NCBI RefSeq assembly: GCF_000160695.1
Contig: NZ_GG694006.1
Span: forward strand, 608,932 to 672,931
DNA length: 64,000 bases
Source of the DNA: Centipeda flueggei ATCC 43531
Lineage (GTDB): Bacteria > Bacillota > Negativicutes > Selenomonadales > Selenomonadaceae
Reading direction: 5' to 3'
In this document: one piece after another, positions 17,821-27,719 of the stretch
Layout of the letters: every line of letters begins with the position of its first letter
Position numbering within the stretch: the stretch's first letter is position 1
Notes under the pieces: model-generated
The model's database searches: none
What the model was told of the DNA's origin: nothing
Seen by the model: the letters and a program-made list of their open reading frames with translations, nothing else
Position numbers and translations under genes: made by a program

Positions 17821-18549
17821 TTATTTTCCCTCTGCTGTCTTGTCCGCCAACTTGATAAACGGCGCATCATAACTGAAATCCACATACTCTACGGTATGTC
17901 GTGTGGTTTTTTGATCCCGGAGGAAATCCTGCGTCAGTGCCGACTTGTCCGGAATTCCTGTAATTTTCCCGAGGCGAATGGGAAGGGCTGTCTTCGTGTA
18001 GGCGACAACGGCATCCGGATCAGCAACACTGACTTCCGAAATTCCTCCAATATCTGTGGGGTCAATATGCGCAAGAAAGCTGATCACCTGCGCGACCTGT
18101 GTGTCATTGTTGTCGTCGCCGATATAAAGATCACGCAGCTTCACCCCTGTAATGATAGGAATGTCCGCTCCCTTAAGGGAACGATAGCTTGCAATTACCT
18201 TTCCCTGACGGTCAAAATCGAGATATCCGTAATCGCAGGCAACTGTCGCAACAGGGATGCGCTCGACGATATCCATCTCGATTTTGTGCGGAAGCTGACG
18301 ACGAACGACGGCAGACTCAATGCGCAGGTCCCGCATGAGATTTGTCGTCATCTCATCGGTCTTTAGTTCAAAAAGCCGTTGGCCATAATGAATCCGTGCA
18401 ATCTCACAGAGCTCATCCTCATCGAGATGCACGTTGCCATGGACGACAAGCTGCTGAAAAGTGAAAAGCGGCGAATAAATGAGCGCTGCAATGACGCCGC
18501 ATGCACACAGCAAATAGAAGGCTCCGCGCAGGATGCGACGGGATTTCAT
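17821..18549 (-). CDS. ftsQ: Cell division protein FtsQ/DivIB
   Basis: A bitopic division protein of 242 residues with a short cytoplasmic N-terminus, one membrane helix (about 9-25) and a POTRA domain beginning FQQLVVHGNVHLDEDEL. The FtsQ domain follows. It links early and late division proteins and binds FtsL/FtsB-type partners. Its ATG overlaps the murC-ddl stop (ATGA). Confidence 0.92.
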   Translation of the reverse strand: MKSRRILRGAFYLLCACGVIAALIYSPLFTFQQLVVHGNVHLDEDELCEIARIHYGQRLFELKTDEMTTNLMRDLRIESAVVRRQLPHKIEMDIVERIPVATVACDYGYLDFDRQGKVIASYRSLKGADIPIITGVKLRDLYIGDDNNDTQVAQVISFLAHIDPTDIGGISEVSVADPDAVVAYTKTALPIRLGKITGIPDKSALTQDFLRDQKTTRHTVEYVDFSYDAPFIKLADKTAEGK

Positions 18550-20903
18550 CGATGATACCCCGCCAGTGCGAGGATCTTCTCACACAGCTCTGGAAAGTCA
18601 ATGCCAACGGCACGCGCCGCATCGGGAACAAGCGAGGTCTCCGTCATGCCCGGTACGGCGTTCAGCTCAATGACGTAGGGCTGATTCTCTGCACTCAGCA
18701 AAAGATCAACGCGTGCCAGTCCATTGCAGCCACAAGCGGCATACGCGCGGCGTGCCAGTTGTTCTACTTCTCTTCTGCACTCTGCAGAAATAGGCGCAGG
18801 GACGAGATGTGTCACTCCTCCCGGTGTATATTTACTCTCATAATCGTACCGTCCAGAGGGAACTTCGATTTCAATGATGGGCATTACCTCTGCTGCTGCA
18901 GGGCTTCCCCAGACGACAACAGAGAGTTCCCGTCCTTCGATGTACTCCTCGACAAGCACCTCGTCACCATAAGTGAATGCCGCATCGAGTGCGGGAACGA
19001 GTTCCTTGTCCGCCGCAACAATGTAGACGCCAATGCTCGATCCCTGCTCCGGTGCCTTGACGACGAGCGGTAAGGAGAACGCCGCACGAATCTCCTGAGG
19101 AGTATGCTCCGTGCGTTCGCTCGCATAAAAACTCATACAGCGCGGTGTTGGGATCCCCTCGGCAGCCAGCACTCGCTTTGCCGTAATCTTATCCATTGTC
19201 AGTGCGGCGGCACGCACGCCCGAACCCGTATAGGGTATGCCGAGCATATCGAGCGTGCCTTGAAGGATGCCGTCCTCTCCATATTTTCCATGCAGTGCAT
19301 TGAATACAATCGCAGGATGAAGTGCCTGAATCTCCTCGGCAAATGTGGCAGGGTTCAGTTCCATGCCTACGGCAGGATAGCCCTTTGAGAGAAGTGCCTG
19401 CAGGATGGCCCCGCCCGAGCGGCGCGACACCTCCGCTTCAGACGAAGGACCGCCCATGACGACAACAATCGGATGCGCATCCGATTCCGTGATGCCCGCC
19501 GTTCCTGCCGTTCCCGCACGCAGCTGCGCCACGAGAGCCTCGCCGACCTCGAGGATGTTGCCCGCTCCCATTGTGATGACGAGATCACCCGCACGCACCT
19601 GCTGGGCGAGATAGCGCTCGAGATCCGCGCGGTCGGGCAGGTAGACCGCATCCTGCCCCGTCTGTTTGGCGACCTCCTCCATCACAGTCTCGCCGCTGAT
19701 GCCCGGAATCGGAGCCTCACCGGCCGCATAGATGTCGGTAAGGAGAAGCAGGTCGGCATCTGCGAAGCATCTGCCGAATTCCTCGCGCAGGAGCTGCGTC
19801 CGCGAGTAACGATGCGGCTGAAAGACGCAGATGAGCCGCTCGGGGTTCGTCTGGCGCGCCGCCGCGAGTGTCACGGAAATCTCCGTGGGATGATGCGCAT
19901 AGTCGTCTACAACCCAGACGCCGCGCTCCTTTCCCTTAGTCTGGAAGCGCCGCTTGGCGCCGTGGAACTGTGCAAGGGCAGCACGGATGGCGGGAAACTC
20001 CACGCCCACGAGCCGCGCAACAGCAATACAGGCAAGTGCATTGAGCACGTTGTGCCGCCCTGGGATATTAAGGGAAATGTGGCCCATCTCTGCGCCGCGT
20101 TCGTGAACGGTAAACGAAATGAGTGATCCACGCGTCTCAATGTCCGATGCACGGTAGTCCGCCTCATAGTCAATGGCATAGGAAACGACACAGCGCTTTG
20201 TCTCACGCGCAATATTCCTCAGATTTGCATTTTCAAAGCAGAGCACCGCCGCACCGTCCGTATCCACCTGCTCGATGAACTGACGGAACGCCGCGATGAT
20301 CTTCTCCATCGTGCCGTAGTGATCCATGTGGTCGTCCTCGACGTTGGTCACAACGGCGATATGCGGGCGCAGCTTGAGGAAGGAGCCGTCGCTCTCATCC
20401 GCCTCCGAGACGAGGTAGCGGCTCGTGCCGAGCTTCGCATTCGTCCCGAGGTCGGGCACCTCACCGCCGACGATGATGGTCGGCGATGCGCCGACGTGAT
20501 CGAGAGTCACACCGATCATGGAGGTCGTCGTCGTCTTGCCGTGCGAGCCCGCGACAGCGATGCCGTCGTACTCATTGACGAGTGCTGCATTGATATCCGA
20601 ACGATGAAGTTTTGGAATACGCAGATCCCATGCCGCAATCACCTCAGGATTATCGTACGGGATCGCCGTGGAGACGACAATGGCATCTGCTCCGCGCACG
20701 TGTTCCGCATGCTGACCATCCGTCCACACATGCGCACCGAGACGGGCAAGCTCGCCGATGAGCGGAGAGTCGCCCGTGTCCGAGCCGGATACCGTGTAGC
20801 CGAGCTGGAGGAGGATCTTTGCCAAGGGGCTCATCCCCGCCCCGCCGATTCCAACAAAATGAATCTTCTGAATCCCCTTCAATTCCTTGAGCAACGCCTT
20901 CAC
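18546..20903 (-). CDS. murC-ddl: MurC-Ddl fusion: UDP-MurNAc-L-alanine ligase plus D-Ala-D-Ala ligase
   Basis: A single 785-residue reading frame joins two wall-precursor enzymes. Residues 1 to about 465 are MurC: GIGGAGMSPLA for UDP-substrate binding, AGSHGKTTTTSMIG as ATP loop and DDYAHHPTEI. From about 475 to the end is a complete Ddl: VVMGGPSSEAEVSRRSG, HGKYGEDGILQG, KAPEQGSSIGVY, VEEYIEGRELSV and ELNAVPGMTETSLVP. A Gly/Ala-rich linker joins them. The domain order matches the chlamydial MurC-Ddl protein. The frame is open through the junction and both halves keep their motifs, so a sequencing artefact is unlikely. The stop and start codons overlap murG and ftsQ. Confidence 0.97.
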   Translation of the reverse strand: MKALLKELKGIQKIHFVGIGGAGMSPLAKILLQLGYTVSGSDTGDSPLIGELARLGAHVWTDGQHAEHVRGADAIVVSTAIPYDNPEVIAAWDLRIPKLHRSDINAALVNEYDGIAVAGSHGKTTTTSMIGVTLDHVGASPTIIVGGEVPDLGTNAKLGTSRYLVSEADESDGSFLKLRPHIAVVTNVEDDHMDHYGTMEKIIAAFRQFIEQVDTDGAAVLCFENANLRNIARETKRCVVSYAIDYEADYRASDIETRGSLISFTVHERGAEMGHISLNIPGRHNVLNALACIAVARLVGVEFPAIRAALAQFHGAKRRFQTKGKERGVWVVDDYAHHPTEISVTLAAARQTNPERLICVFQPHRYSRTQLLREEFGRCFADADLLLLTDIYAAGEAPIPGISGETVMEEVAKQTGQDAVYLPDRADLERYLAQQVRAGDLVITMGAGNILEVGEALVAQLRAGTAGTAGITESDAHPIVVVMGGPSSEAEVSRRSGGAILQALLSKGYPAVGMELNPATFAEEIQALHPAIVFNALHGKYGEDGILQGTLDMLGIPYTGSGVRAAALTMDKITAKRVLAAEGIPTPRCMSFYASERTEHTPQEIRAAFSLPLVVKAPEQGSSIGVYIVAADKELVPALDAAFTYGDEVLVEEYIEGRELSVVVWGSPAAAEVMPIIEIEVPSGRYDYESKYTPGGVTHLVPAPISAECRREVEQLARRAYAACGCNGLARVDLLLSAENQPYVIELNAVPGMTETSLVPDAARAVGIDFPELCEKILALAGYHR

Positions 20904-22015
20904 CCTTCTCTTTTCCCGATACGCAGCGCGAGTGCTGCAATTTCCTCCGCCGCCTCTGGTTTTCCGAGGCGTTTCATTGCCGCCGCCATCGCATCCCTGC
21001 GTGCGTCGTCTGCCAGCAGGCGATCGAGCGCCGCTGCAAGCACTGTGCCGTCGAGGCTGCGGTTGAGGATCACCTCAGCTGCGCCCGCCGTCTCCATGGC
21101 GCGTGCATTCTTCTCCTGATGATTCTCCGCCGCATACGGATACGGGATGAGGATCGCGGGCACCCCCCGTGCCGCAAGTTCCGCCAGCCCTGTCGCCCCC
21201 GCACGAAAGACGGCAACATCCGCCATCGCCATCGCCTGCGGCATATTGTAGAGATACGGCACAACGCGCAGATGCGGATACTGCGATACATCGACGCCCG
21301 CATCGCGGATGCGCGCGCACGTGTCCTCGTACTCCTCCGCACCCGTGACGTGGAGGTACTGCACCTCTGTCTGCTGCGCCGCGCGGCAGATCACCTCGAC
21401 CATGGCACGGTTGATCGTGCGTGCCCCACGGCTGCCGCCCGAGACGAGCACTGTTTTCTTCGAGGCGTCAAAACCAAACGCCGCCGCACCCTCCGCCCGC
21501 GTCGCCGTGAGCACCTCGGGGCGGATGGGATTGCCCGTGACGTAGGTCTTTTCCGCCGGAAAGACGCGCCGCGCATCCTCCATCCCGACGGCGATCGCCG
21601 TCGCAAAATGGGAGAGGATGCGGTTCGTCACGCCCGCCACGGCGTTCTGCTCCTGCACGAGCGTCGGGACGCCTGCGAGACTCGCCGCGAGGAGAATTGG
21701 CCCCGCGACATAGCCGCCCGTCCCGATGGCGATATTGGGATGAAAGCCGTGCACGATGCCGCGCGCCCGCGCAACGGCACGCACGGCACGCCATGCCCGC
21801 AGCACATTCTCGAACGAGAGATGCCGCTCGAAGCCTGCGAGATCAACGGCGATGAAGTTCAGCCCCTCGCGCGGCACGATGTCCGCCTCCAAGCCGTGCG
21901 GCGTACCGACGTAGAGGATGCGTGCCGACGGCTCACGCCGCTGGATCGCGCGGATGATCGTGAGTGCGGGATAGATGTGGCCGCCCGTGCCGCCGCCCGA
22001 TACGATGATGTTCAT
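20900..22015 (-). CDS. murG: MurG, lipid II-forming GlcNAc transferase
   Basis: A peripheral membrane GT28 glycosyltransferase of 371 residues that adds GlcNAc to lipid I. It shows the N-terminal GGGTGGHIYPAL, the LVQEQNAVAG acceptor-side loop and the UDP-GlcNAc site around PYPYAAENHQEKNA. It overlaps murD by 4 nt upstream and murC-ddl by 4 nt downstream. No ftsW gene lies between murD and murG, where many firmicutes keep it. Confidence 0.97.
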   Translation of the reverse strand: MNIIVSGGGTGGHIYPALTIIRAIQRREPSARILYVGTPHGLEADIVPREGLNFIAVDLAGFERHLSFENVLRAWRAVRAVARARGIVHGFHPNIAIGTGGYVAGPILLAASLAGVPTLVQEQNAVAGVTNRILSHFATAIAVGMEDARRVFPAEKTYVTGNPIRPEVLTATRAEGAAAFGFDASKKTVLVSGGSRGARTINRAMVEVICRAAQQTEVQYLHVTGAEEYEDTCARIRDAGVDVSQYPHLRVVPYLYNMPQAMAMADVAVFRAGATGLAELAARGVPAILIPYPYAAENHQEKNARAMETAGAAEVILNRSLDGTVLAAALDRLLADDARRDAMAAAMKRLGKPEAAEEIAALALRIGKREG

Positions 22016-23421
22016 AGTTCGTTCACAAGCCTCTTGAAATCGCGCCCGCGCTCCTCGTAGCCGCCGTACATATCGAAGCTGGCACAGGCAGGTGAGAGAA
22101 GGACGATCTGTCCCTCCGCAGCGAGCTCGCGCGCCAGCTGCACGGCCTTTTCCATGTGGTAGCCGACGCGGTGGATCTGTGCCTCCGGAATGCCCGCATC
22201 CCGCGCAGCTGCCGCAAACCGCTCTGCCGCATCACCGACGAGGATCAGCTCATCGACGCGTGCGTGCACGAGCTCCATGAACTCTCCCAGATCGGTCAGC
22301 TTGTCATCACCGCCTGCGATGAGGATGATGTGTCCGTCGAACGCCTCAAGTGCCTTGATCGCGGAGTCCGTATTCGTCGCCTTGGAGTCGTTGTAGTAGC
22401 TGACTCCCGCGAGCGCACGCACAAACTCGATGCGGTGCTCAACGCCCTTGAAGGCGCGAAGCACAGGGCGCATCTCCGCGGGCGTCACCCCGGCAAAGAG
22501 CGCCATCGCCGACGCCGCGAGTACGTTTTCCACGTTATGCGCACCGGGAATGCCCAGTTCATCGGCGGGAATCAGGACGTGCTCCGCGCCGTCCCAGCGA
22601 ATGACGATCATGCCGTCCGCACGAACGCACGCGCCCTCCGCCAGTTCCTCCCTGCGGCTGAACAGGCAGACGCGCCCCGCCGCACGCTCCGCCATGCCGC
22701 GCGTATGCGGGTCATCGGCGTTCAGCACGAGGTAGTCCTCCGCCGTCTGCGCGGCAAAGAGCTTTTCCTTCATCGCCTGATAGACCTCCATCGAGCCATG
22801 GCGCACGATGTGATCCGGCGTGATGTTCAGCTCCGCGACGATGTGCGCATGAAAATGCGTGGTCGCTTCCATCTGATAGCTTGAGATCTCAGCGGCAATT
22901 GCCCCCTCGGCAGGCGTCTCCTGTGCCACGTCGATGAGCGGTACGCCGATGTTGCCGCCCACGCCGACCACAGGAAAATGCGCGCGCAGAAGCTCACCGA
23001 GCAAGGTCGTCGTCGTCGTCTTGCCGTTCGTCCCCGTGATGGCGCAGATCGGTGCACGTGCGATCTCGCCCGCCAGCTCCACCTCGGTCGTGACACGGAT
23101 GCCGCGCGCGCGCGCCGCCTGTACGAGGGGGATGCGCTCGGGTACGGCAGGGGAAAGGACGAGGAGATCCACCCCGCCGAGCAGTTCTTCCCTTTGTGCA
23201 CCAAAGACGCAGGTGATGCCCTGCGCCCTTAAATCCTCAATATGCTGCTGTGTGAGCGGATCGCGTTCAGCATCCGTCTCGTCCTTCACGTCCGAGAGTA
23301 CCACCCGTGCGTCCTGCGCCGCCAGATACTTTGCCGCCGCAAATCCGCTGATGCCCGCGCCGATGACGAGTGCCGACTGATTATGATAGGACAATTCCCG
23401 ATATCTCCCTTGGTGAATCAT
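22012..23421 (-). CDS. murD: MurD, UDP-MurNAc-L-Ala:D-glutamate ligase
   Basis: A cytosolic Mur ligase that adds D-Glu to the peptide stem. It has VIGAGISGFAAAKYL for UDP-substrate binding, the ATP loop GTNGKTTTTTLLG and the later YYNDSKATNTDSAIKAL segment. The frame opens at ATG 23421, but a TTG at 23394, 10 nt after GGGAG, is the better-supported start and gives 460 residues beginning (M)SYHNQSALVIG. It lies between mraY and murG. Confidence 0.95.
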   Translation of the reverse strand: MIHQGRYRELSYHNQSALVIGAGISGFAAAKYLAAQDARVVLSDVKDETDAERDPLTQQHIEDLRAQGITCVFGAQREELLGGVDLLVLSPAVPERIPLVQAARARGIRVTTEVELAGEIARAPICAITGTNGKTTTTTLLGELLRAHFPVVGVGGNIGVPLIDVAQETPAEGAIAAEISSYQMEATTHFHAHIVAELNITPDHIVRHGSMEVYQAMKEKLFAAQTAEDYLVLNADDPHTRGMAERAAGRVCLFSRREELAEGACVRADGMIVIRWDGAEHVLIPADELGIPGAHNVENVLAASAMALFAGVTPAEMRPVLRAFKGVEHRIEFVRALAGVSYYNDSKATNTDSAIKALEAFDGHIILIAGGDDKLTDLGEFMELVHARVDELILVGDAAERFAAAARDAGIPEAQIHRVGYHMEKAVQLARELAAEGQIVLLSPACASFDMYGGYEERGRDFKRLVNEL

Positions 23422-23446
23422 TCAAAAGTTTACGTGACGCAAAACT

Positions 23447-24433
23447 CTACGACACGAGCACAAGCACCCACGCAAGCAGTGCACCGAGGGCGCCGACGCC
23501 CCAGAACGTATAGACCACGCGTGTCTCGCACCAGCCGCCGAGCTCGAAGTGATGATGAATCGGGCTCATGCGGAAAATCCGCTTGCCGCGCGTCTTGAAC
23601 GACGCGACCTGCAGAATGACCGAGAGTGCCTCACAGACGAAGATAATACCCACGATGGGCAGCAGTGCCTCCGTCCGCGAGAGAATCGCTATGCCTGCGA
23701 GCGCACCGCCGAGAGCAAGTGAGCCCGTGTCGCCCATAAAGATGCGTGCCGGATGATGATTATACCATAAAAAGCCGATGCATGCACCTATTATCGCGGC
23801 GGAAAACGCCATCAGGCTGCTGTCTGTCCCATAGAGGAGCATTGCATAAAAGAGCGCGGCGACCGCCACGGTTCCGGCCGCCAGACCATCGAGGCCGTCC
23901 GTCAGATTGACCGCGTTCGACGTGCCCACGAGGACAAAGACAACGAGAACGTAGTACCATGCACCGATATCGAGCGATCTCCCGAGGACGGGCACCCAGG
24001 CGCTCGTATCATGCCCGAGGAGATGCCGTCCGATCAGAATGGTGACCAGGGCAATGCCGAGCTGTCCGAGCAGCTTCTGATAGGCACGCAGCCCGAGGTT
24101 GCGCTTCTTGACCACCTTGATATAGTCGTCCGCAAAGCCGAGCAGAAAATGTCCGAGAAAGATGAAGAGTACGAGCAGGGTCGTCACCGTGAGAGGTGCA
24201 AAGAGCAGTGTCGCTGCGGTCACGGCGAGTACAATCATCACGCCTCCCATCGTCGGCGTGCCGCTCTTCTGCTGATGGCTCGCGGGCCCCTCTTCGCGGA
24301 TGCTCTGCCCGTATTTCAGGCGATGCAGGAGCGGCAGAAAATACACGCCGCTGAAGAGCACAATGGCGAGCGCCGTCACGGCGGACAGCAGGAGACGCAG
24401 CTGCGGGCTCAGGGATTCGAGGAGGGCTTCCAT
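23447..24433 (-). CDS. mraY: MraY, phospho-MurNAc-pentapeptide translocase
   Basis: The integral membrane enzyme that makes lipid I, 328 residues with about ten membrane segments. The catalytic signatures FADDYIKV, NAVNLTDGLDGLAAG and IHHHFELGGW are intact. Its ATG shares one base with the murF stop codon (TGATG). Confidence 0.97.
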   Translation of the reverse strand: MEALLESLSPQLRLLLSAVTALAIVLFSGVYFLPLLHRLKYGQSIREEGPASHQQKSGTPTMGGVMIVLAVTAATLLFAPLTVTTLLVLFIFLGHFLLGFADDYIKVVKKRNLGLRAYQKLLGQLGIALVTILIGRHLLGHDTSAWVPVLGRSLDIGAWYYVLVVFVLVGTSNAVNLTDGLDGLAAGTVAVAALFYAMLLYGTDSSLMAFSAAIIGACIGFLWYNHHPARIFMGDTGSLALGGALAGIAILSRTEALLPIVGIIFVCEALSVILQVASFKTRGKRIFRMSPIHHHFELGGWCETRVVYTFWGVGALGALLAWVLVLVS

Positions 24434-25839
24434 CAGTGCGCTCCCTCCCCCGTCAATGCAGCGATGATCTGCTCCATGCGCATCCCGCGCGAGCCCTTAA
24501 AGAGGACGGTGTCGCCGTCCATGAGATGGCGGCGCAGATAGGCCGCCGCATCGGCATGGGAGGCGGCATGACAGCAGTCAGGACAGCCTGCCGCCTCTGC
24601 CGTCTCATGCGTCCACTGCGCCTGTCTGCCATAGGTCACAACCATGGCAAACCCAAGCTCCGCCACCCGTCTGCCCACGTCGCGATGCGCCGCCTCTGCC
24701 GCCGTGCCGAGCTCGAGCATATCGCCAAGCACAGCGACGCGCCGTCCGGGGTAGAGTGCTGCCGTCGTCTCAAGCGACGCGCGCATCGAGGAGGGGCTGG
24801 CGTTGTAGGCGTCGTTGATCAACGTCCACGCACCGACCTGATGTACTTCATAGCGCATCTTTTCCGCCGTTAGGTGAGTCAGCCCCTCCTGCATCTCCTG
24901 CGGCGTCATGCCGAGGACAAATCCCGCCGCGAGCGCCGCCAGCGCATTGCTTACATTATGCCGTCCCGGCAGGGAAATGGCGTATTCATGACGCTCGCCG
25001 CCCCATGTCACCATAAAGCGTGAGCCGTCTGCCATGCACTGCAGTGCCTCGGCACGCACATCCGCAGCAGCGGAAATGCCATAAGTCATGACGCGCACCC
25101 CATCTGCTGCACTGCTGCGCATTCCCGCGACACGTGGGTCGTCAGCGTTGAGGATCACCGTGCCGCCGGCGGGAATCGCCGTCACCAGCTCCGCCTTTGC
25201 CTTGGCAATGTTCTCGATCGAGCCGAGGAGCTCCATGTGCACCTCGCAGACATTCGTTACAATGCCGATCGAGGGTTCGGCAATCGGCGCGAGCGCAGCG
25301 ATCTGCCCCATCCCGCGCATCCCGATCTCCACGACCGCCGCCGTGTCCTCCGGCGTGATGCTGAGCAGGGTCAGCGGCAGACCGACTTCATTATTGTAAT
25401 TTGCCGCCGTGCGGCAGACCTTGCCGCGCCCCGAGAGCACCGCCGCCGTTAGATCCTTCGTCGTGGTCTTGCCGTTCGAGCCCGTGATCGCAACGACGGG
25501 GATATTGAACTTCATGCGCCATGCGTGCGCGATGTCCTGATAGGCGCGGAGCGTATCCTCCGCCACAAGAACACCGCCGTGCGCGGCATTGAGCGCCGCC
25601 AGTACGGACGCAGGTGTCTTCTGGTCGACGAGAACCGCCGCCGCACCGCGTTCGAGGGCCTCCGCCGCAAATGCCGTTCCGTCAAAGTTCTCCCCGCGCA
25701 GCGCGACAAAGAGATCGCCCGCCTCGACCTTGCGCGTATCCGTCGTAATGGGCAGAACGGTATCCCCTGCGACGCCCCCACGACGAACAGACGCATCCGT
25801 CGCCGCGCAAATCTCGTCCCATGTCAGTCCGTTTTTCAT
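24433..25839 (-). CDS. murF: MurF, UDP-MurNAc-tripeptide:D-Ala-D-Ala ligase
   Basis: A cytosolic Mur ligase of 468 residues that adds the D-Ala-D-Ala dipeptide produced by the Ddl half of the downstream fusion. Motifs include TDTRKVEAGDLFVAL, the ATP loop ITGSNGKTTTKDL and NDAYNASPSSM. It overlaps murE by 4 nt. Confidence 0.96.
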   Translation of the reverse strand: MKNGLTWDEICAATDASVRRGGVAGDTVLPITTDTRKVEAGDLFVALRGENFDGTAFAAEALERGAAAVLVDQKTPASVLAALNAAHGGVLVAEDTLRAYQDIAHAWRMKFNIPVVAITGSNGKTTTKDLTAAVLSGRGKVCRTAANYNNEVGLPLTLLSITPEDTAAVVEIGMRGMGQIAALAPIAEPSIGIVTNVCEVHMELLGSIENIAKAKAELVTAIPAGGTVILNADDPRVAGMRSSAADGVRVMTYGISAAADVRAEALQCMADGSRFMVTWGGERHEYAISLPGRHNVSNALAALAAGFVLGMTPQEMQEGLTHLTAEKMRYEVHQVGAWTLINDAYNASPSSMRASLETTAALYPGRRVAVLGDMLELGTAAEAAHRDVGRRVAELGFAMVVTYGRQAQWTHETAEAAGCPDCCHAASHADAAAYLRRHLMDGDTVLFKGSRGMRMEQIIAALTGEGAH

Positions 25840-27326
25840 GCCCTGCTCCTTATCGCTTCGCGTGCCTGCTCACGATCGTCAAAGTGAATCGTTCCGTCCT
25901 TCAAAATCTGATAGGTCTCATGCCCTTTGCCAAGGATGACGACCGTATCCCCCGCCTGTGCACGCTGAATAGCGTGAAAAATCGCCGTACGGCGGTCAAC
26001 GATCTTTTCGTATGGCTTATCCCCGATCACGGGGAGGACGCCGCGCTCCACCTCATTCACAATCGCGGCAGGATCCTCCGTGCGCGGATTGTCCGAGGTC
26101 AGGATGGCAATATCCGCCATCTCCGCGCCGATGCGCCCCATGATGGGACGCTTGGTCCGATCGCGGTCACCGCCGCAGCCAAAGACGGCAATGATGCGTC
26201 CCTTGGTCACCGCGCGTGCCGTGCGCAGAACATTCTCCATCCCATCCGGCGTATGCGCATAGTCCACGATCACAGCGAAATCCTGCCCTTCGCGCACGAG
26301 CTCAAACCGTCCCGGCACGCCCGTAAACGCCGTGAGCGCGGCAGAAATATCCGCTGCCTCCACGTGCTCGGCAAGGCTCGCACCTACGGCAGCGAGCACA
26401 TTGTGCACGTTGAACAGCCCTGTGATGCCCGTATGCAGATGAAAGAGGCGTTTCCCGCCATGCATCAGCGTCAGCTCCATGCCGTCGCACGCGAGCTGCA
26501 CATCCTGTGCCGTCAGATCGGCAGGATGGTCAACGCCATAGGTGATGACGGGACAGTGCGTATGCGCGCGCATCGTCTCCGATGCAGCATCATCCGCATT
26601 CAGTACCGCCGTTTTGCCTTCTTTCGTTCCGGGCGCGGACACGAGCTCAAAGAGATGTGCCTTGGCAAGCGCGTAATTCTCCATCGTCTTATGGAAGTCA
26701 AGATGATCCTGCGTCAGATTTGTAAAGGCCGCCGTGTCAAATTCGATCCCTGCCACGCGTCCCAGCGCAAGGGCATGAGAGGATACCTCCATGACGACCG
26801 TATCTATGCCGCGCGTGCGCATTTCGGCAAGCATCTGCTGAAGCACGATGATATCAGGCGTCGTATTCGACGTCGGCAGCACCTCGTCCTCGATCATCGC
26901 CTGAATTGTCCCGATCAGCCCGACACGATGTCCCGCATGGCGCAGGATGGCGCGCACGAGATAGCTCGTTGTCGTCTTGCCGTTCGTCCCCGTGATGCCG
27001 ATGACACGCATGGCACGCGCGGGATAGTCATAGAAATACGGCACAATCGTATCCAGAGCCTCCTGCAGATTTGGCACGTAGAGAACGGCAACCCCGTCAG
27101 GAACGTCCACCGATGCCCGTTCTGTCAAAACAGCGCGGGCTCCTGCCCGCGCCACATCCGGTATGAAACTGTGTGCATCTACGTGTGCACCGCTGATACA
27201 GGCGAAAAGGGCCCCCTTCCCTGCCTTGCGTGAGTCACGTTCAATGGAGGTAATCTCTGTCCCCGCATTGCCTGTAACGTGCGCCCCTGGCACGAGGGCA
27301 ACAAGCTCCTCCAATTGCTTCGTCAT
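25836..27326 (-). CDS. murE: MurE, UDP-MurNAc-tripeptide synthetase (meso-DAP type)
   Basis: A cytosolic Mur ligase of 496 residues with ITGTNGKTTTSYLVR as ATP loop and a C-terminal TSDNPRTEDP. The DNPR motif marks enzymes that add meso-diaminopimelate instead of lysine, which fits a Negativicute and the nearby dapB and asd genes. It follows ftsL after a 6-nt gap. Many firmicutes carry a class B penicillin-binding protein gene (ftsI/spoVD) at that point, and it is missing here. Confidence 0.97.
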   Translation of the reverse strand: MTKQLEELVALVPGAHVTGNAGTEITSIERDSRKAGKGALFACISGAHVDAHSFIPDVARAGARAVLTERASVDVPDGVAVLYVPNLQEALDTIVPYFYDYPARAMRVIGITGTNGKTTTSYLVRAILRHAGHRVGLIGTIQAMIEDEVLPTSNTTPDIIVLQQMLAEMRTRGIDTVVMEVSSHALALGRVAGIEFDTAAFTNLTQDHLDFHKTMENYALAKAHLFELVSAPGTKEGKTAVLNADDAASETMRAHTHCPVITYGVDHPADLTAQDVQLACDGMELTLMHGGKRLFHLHTGITGLFNVHNVLAAVGASLAEHVEAADISAALTAFTGVPGRFELVREGQDFAVIVDYAHTPDGMENVLRTARAVTKGRIIAVFGCGGDRDRTKRPIMGRIGAEMADIAILTSDNPRTEDPAAIVNEVERGVLPVIGDKPYEKIVDRRTAIFHAIQRAQAGDTVVILGKGHETYQILKDGTIHFDDREQAREAIRSRA

Positions 27327-27332
27327 AGAACC

Positions 27333-27704
27333 TCATTCCCCTTCATGTGAAAAATATATGTGTTTTGGGATCTGCATATGCAGCTGATCCACAGCAATCG
27401 ATTCGATGCGCGCAGGTGATTTCAGCTGTGCGATCTCGATCTTGAGGCGCTCGTTCTCCTGCTCCAGCTGATCCGCCTTCTGCCGTGTCTCAAGGAGAGT
27501 GTAGGCACTCTTTGCACTGATACCGCCAAGCAATGTCACCGTCATTGCGCCAAATGCAATAAGAAAGAAAACAGCACGCAGACAGTTGCGCAGATTGGTA
27601 TTCAATTCATGACGCACAAGCGGTCCTTTGGGGGGATCAATATGACCCACAGGCGGCTCGATCGGCACATCATAAAGATGTTCTTCCTCTTTCTGCGCCA
27701 ACAT
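27333..27704 (-). CDS. ftsL: FtsL-like cell division protein
   Basis: A small bitopic protein of 123 residues with a cytoplasmic N-terminus, one membrane helix (about 40-60) and a coiled-coil stretch with repeated Leu/Glu (RQKADQLEQENERLKIEIAQL), then a short tail. Size, topology and position between rsmH and murE identify it as FtsL rather than sequence similarity. The start ATG at 27704 has AGGAGG 8 nt upstream. Confidence 0.85.
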   Translation of the reverse strand: MLAQKEEEHLYDVPIEPPVGHIDPPKGPLVRHELNTNLRNCLRAVFFLIAFGAMTVTLLGGISAKSAYTLLETRQKADQLEQENERLKIEIAQLKSPARIESIAVDQLHMQIPKHIYFSHEGE

Positions 27705-27719
27705 GCGCCCCACCTCCTC

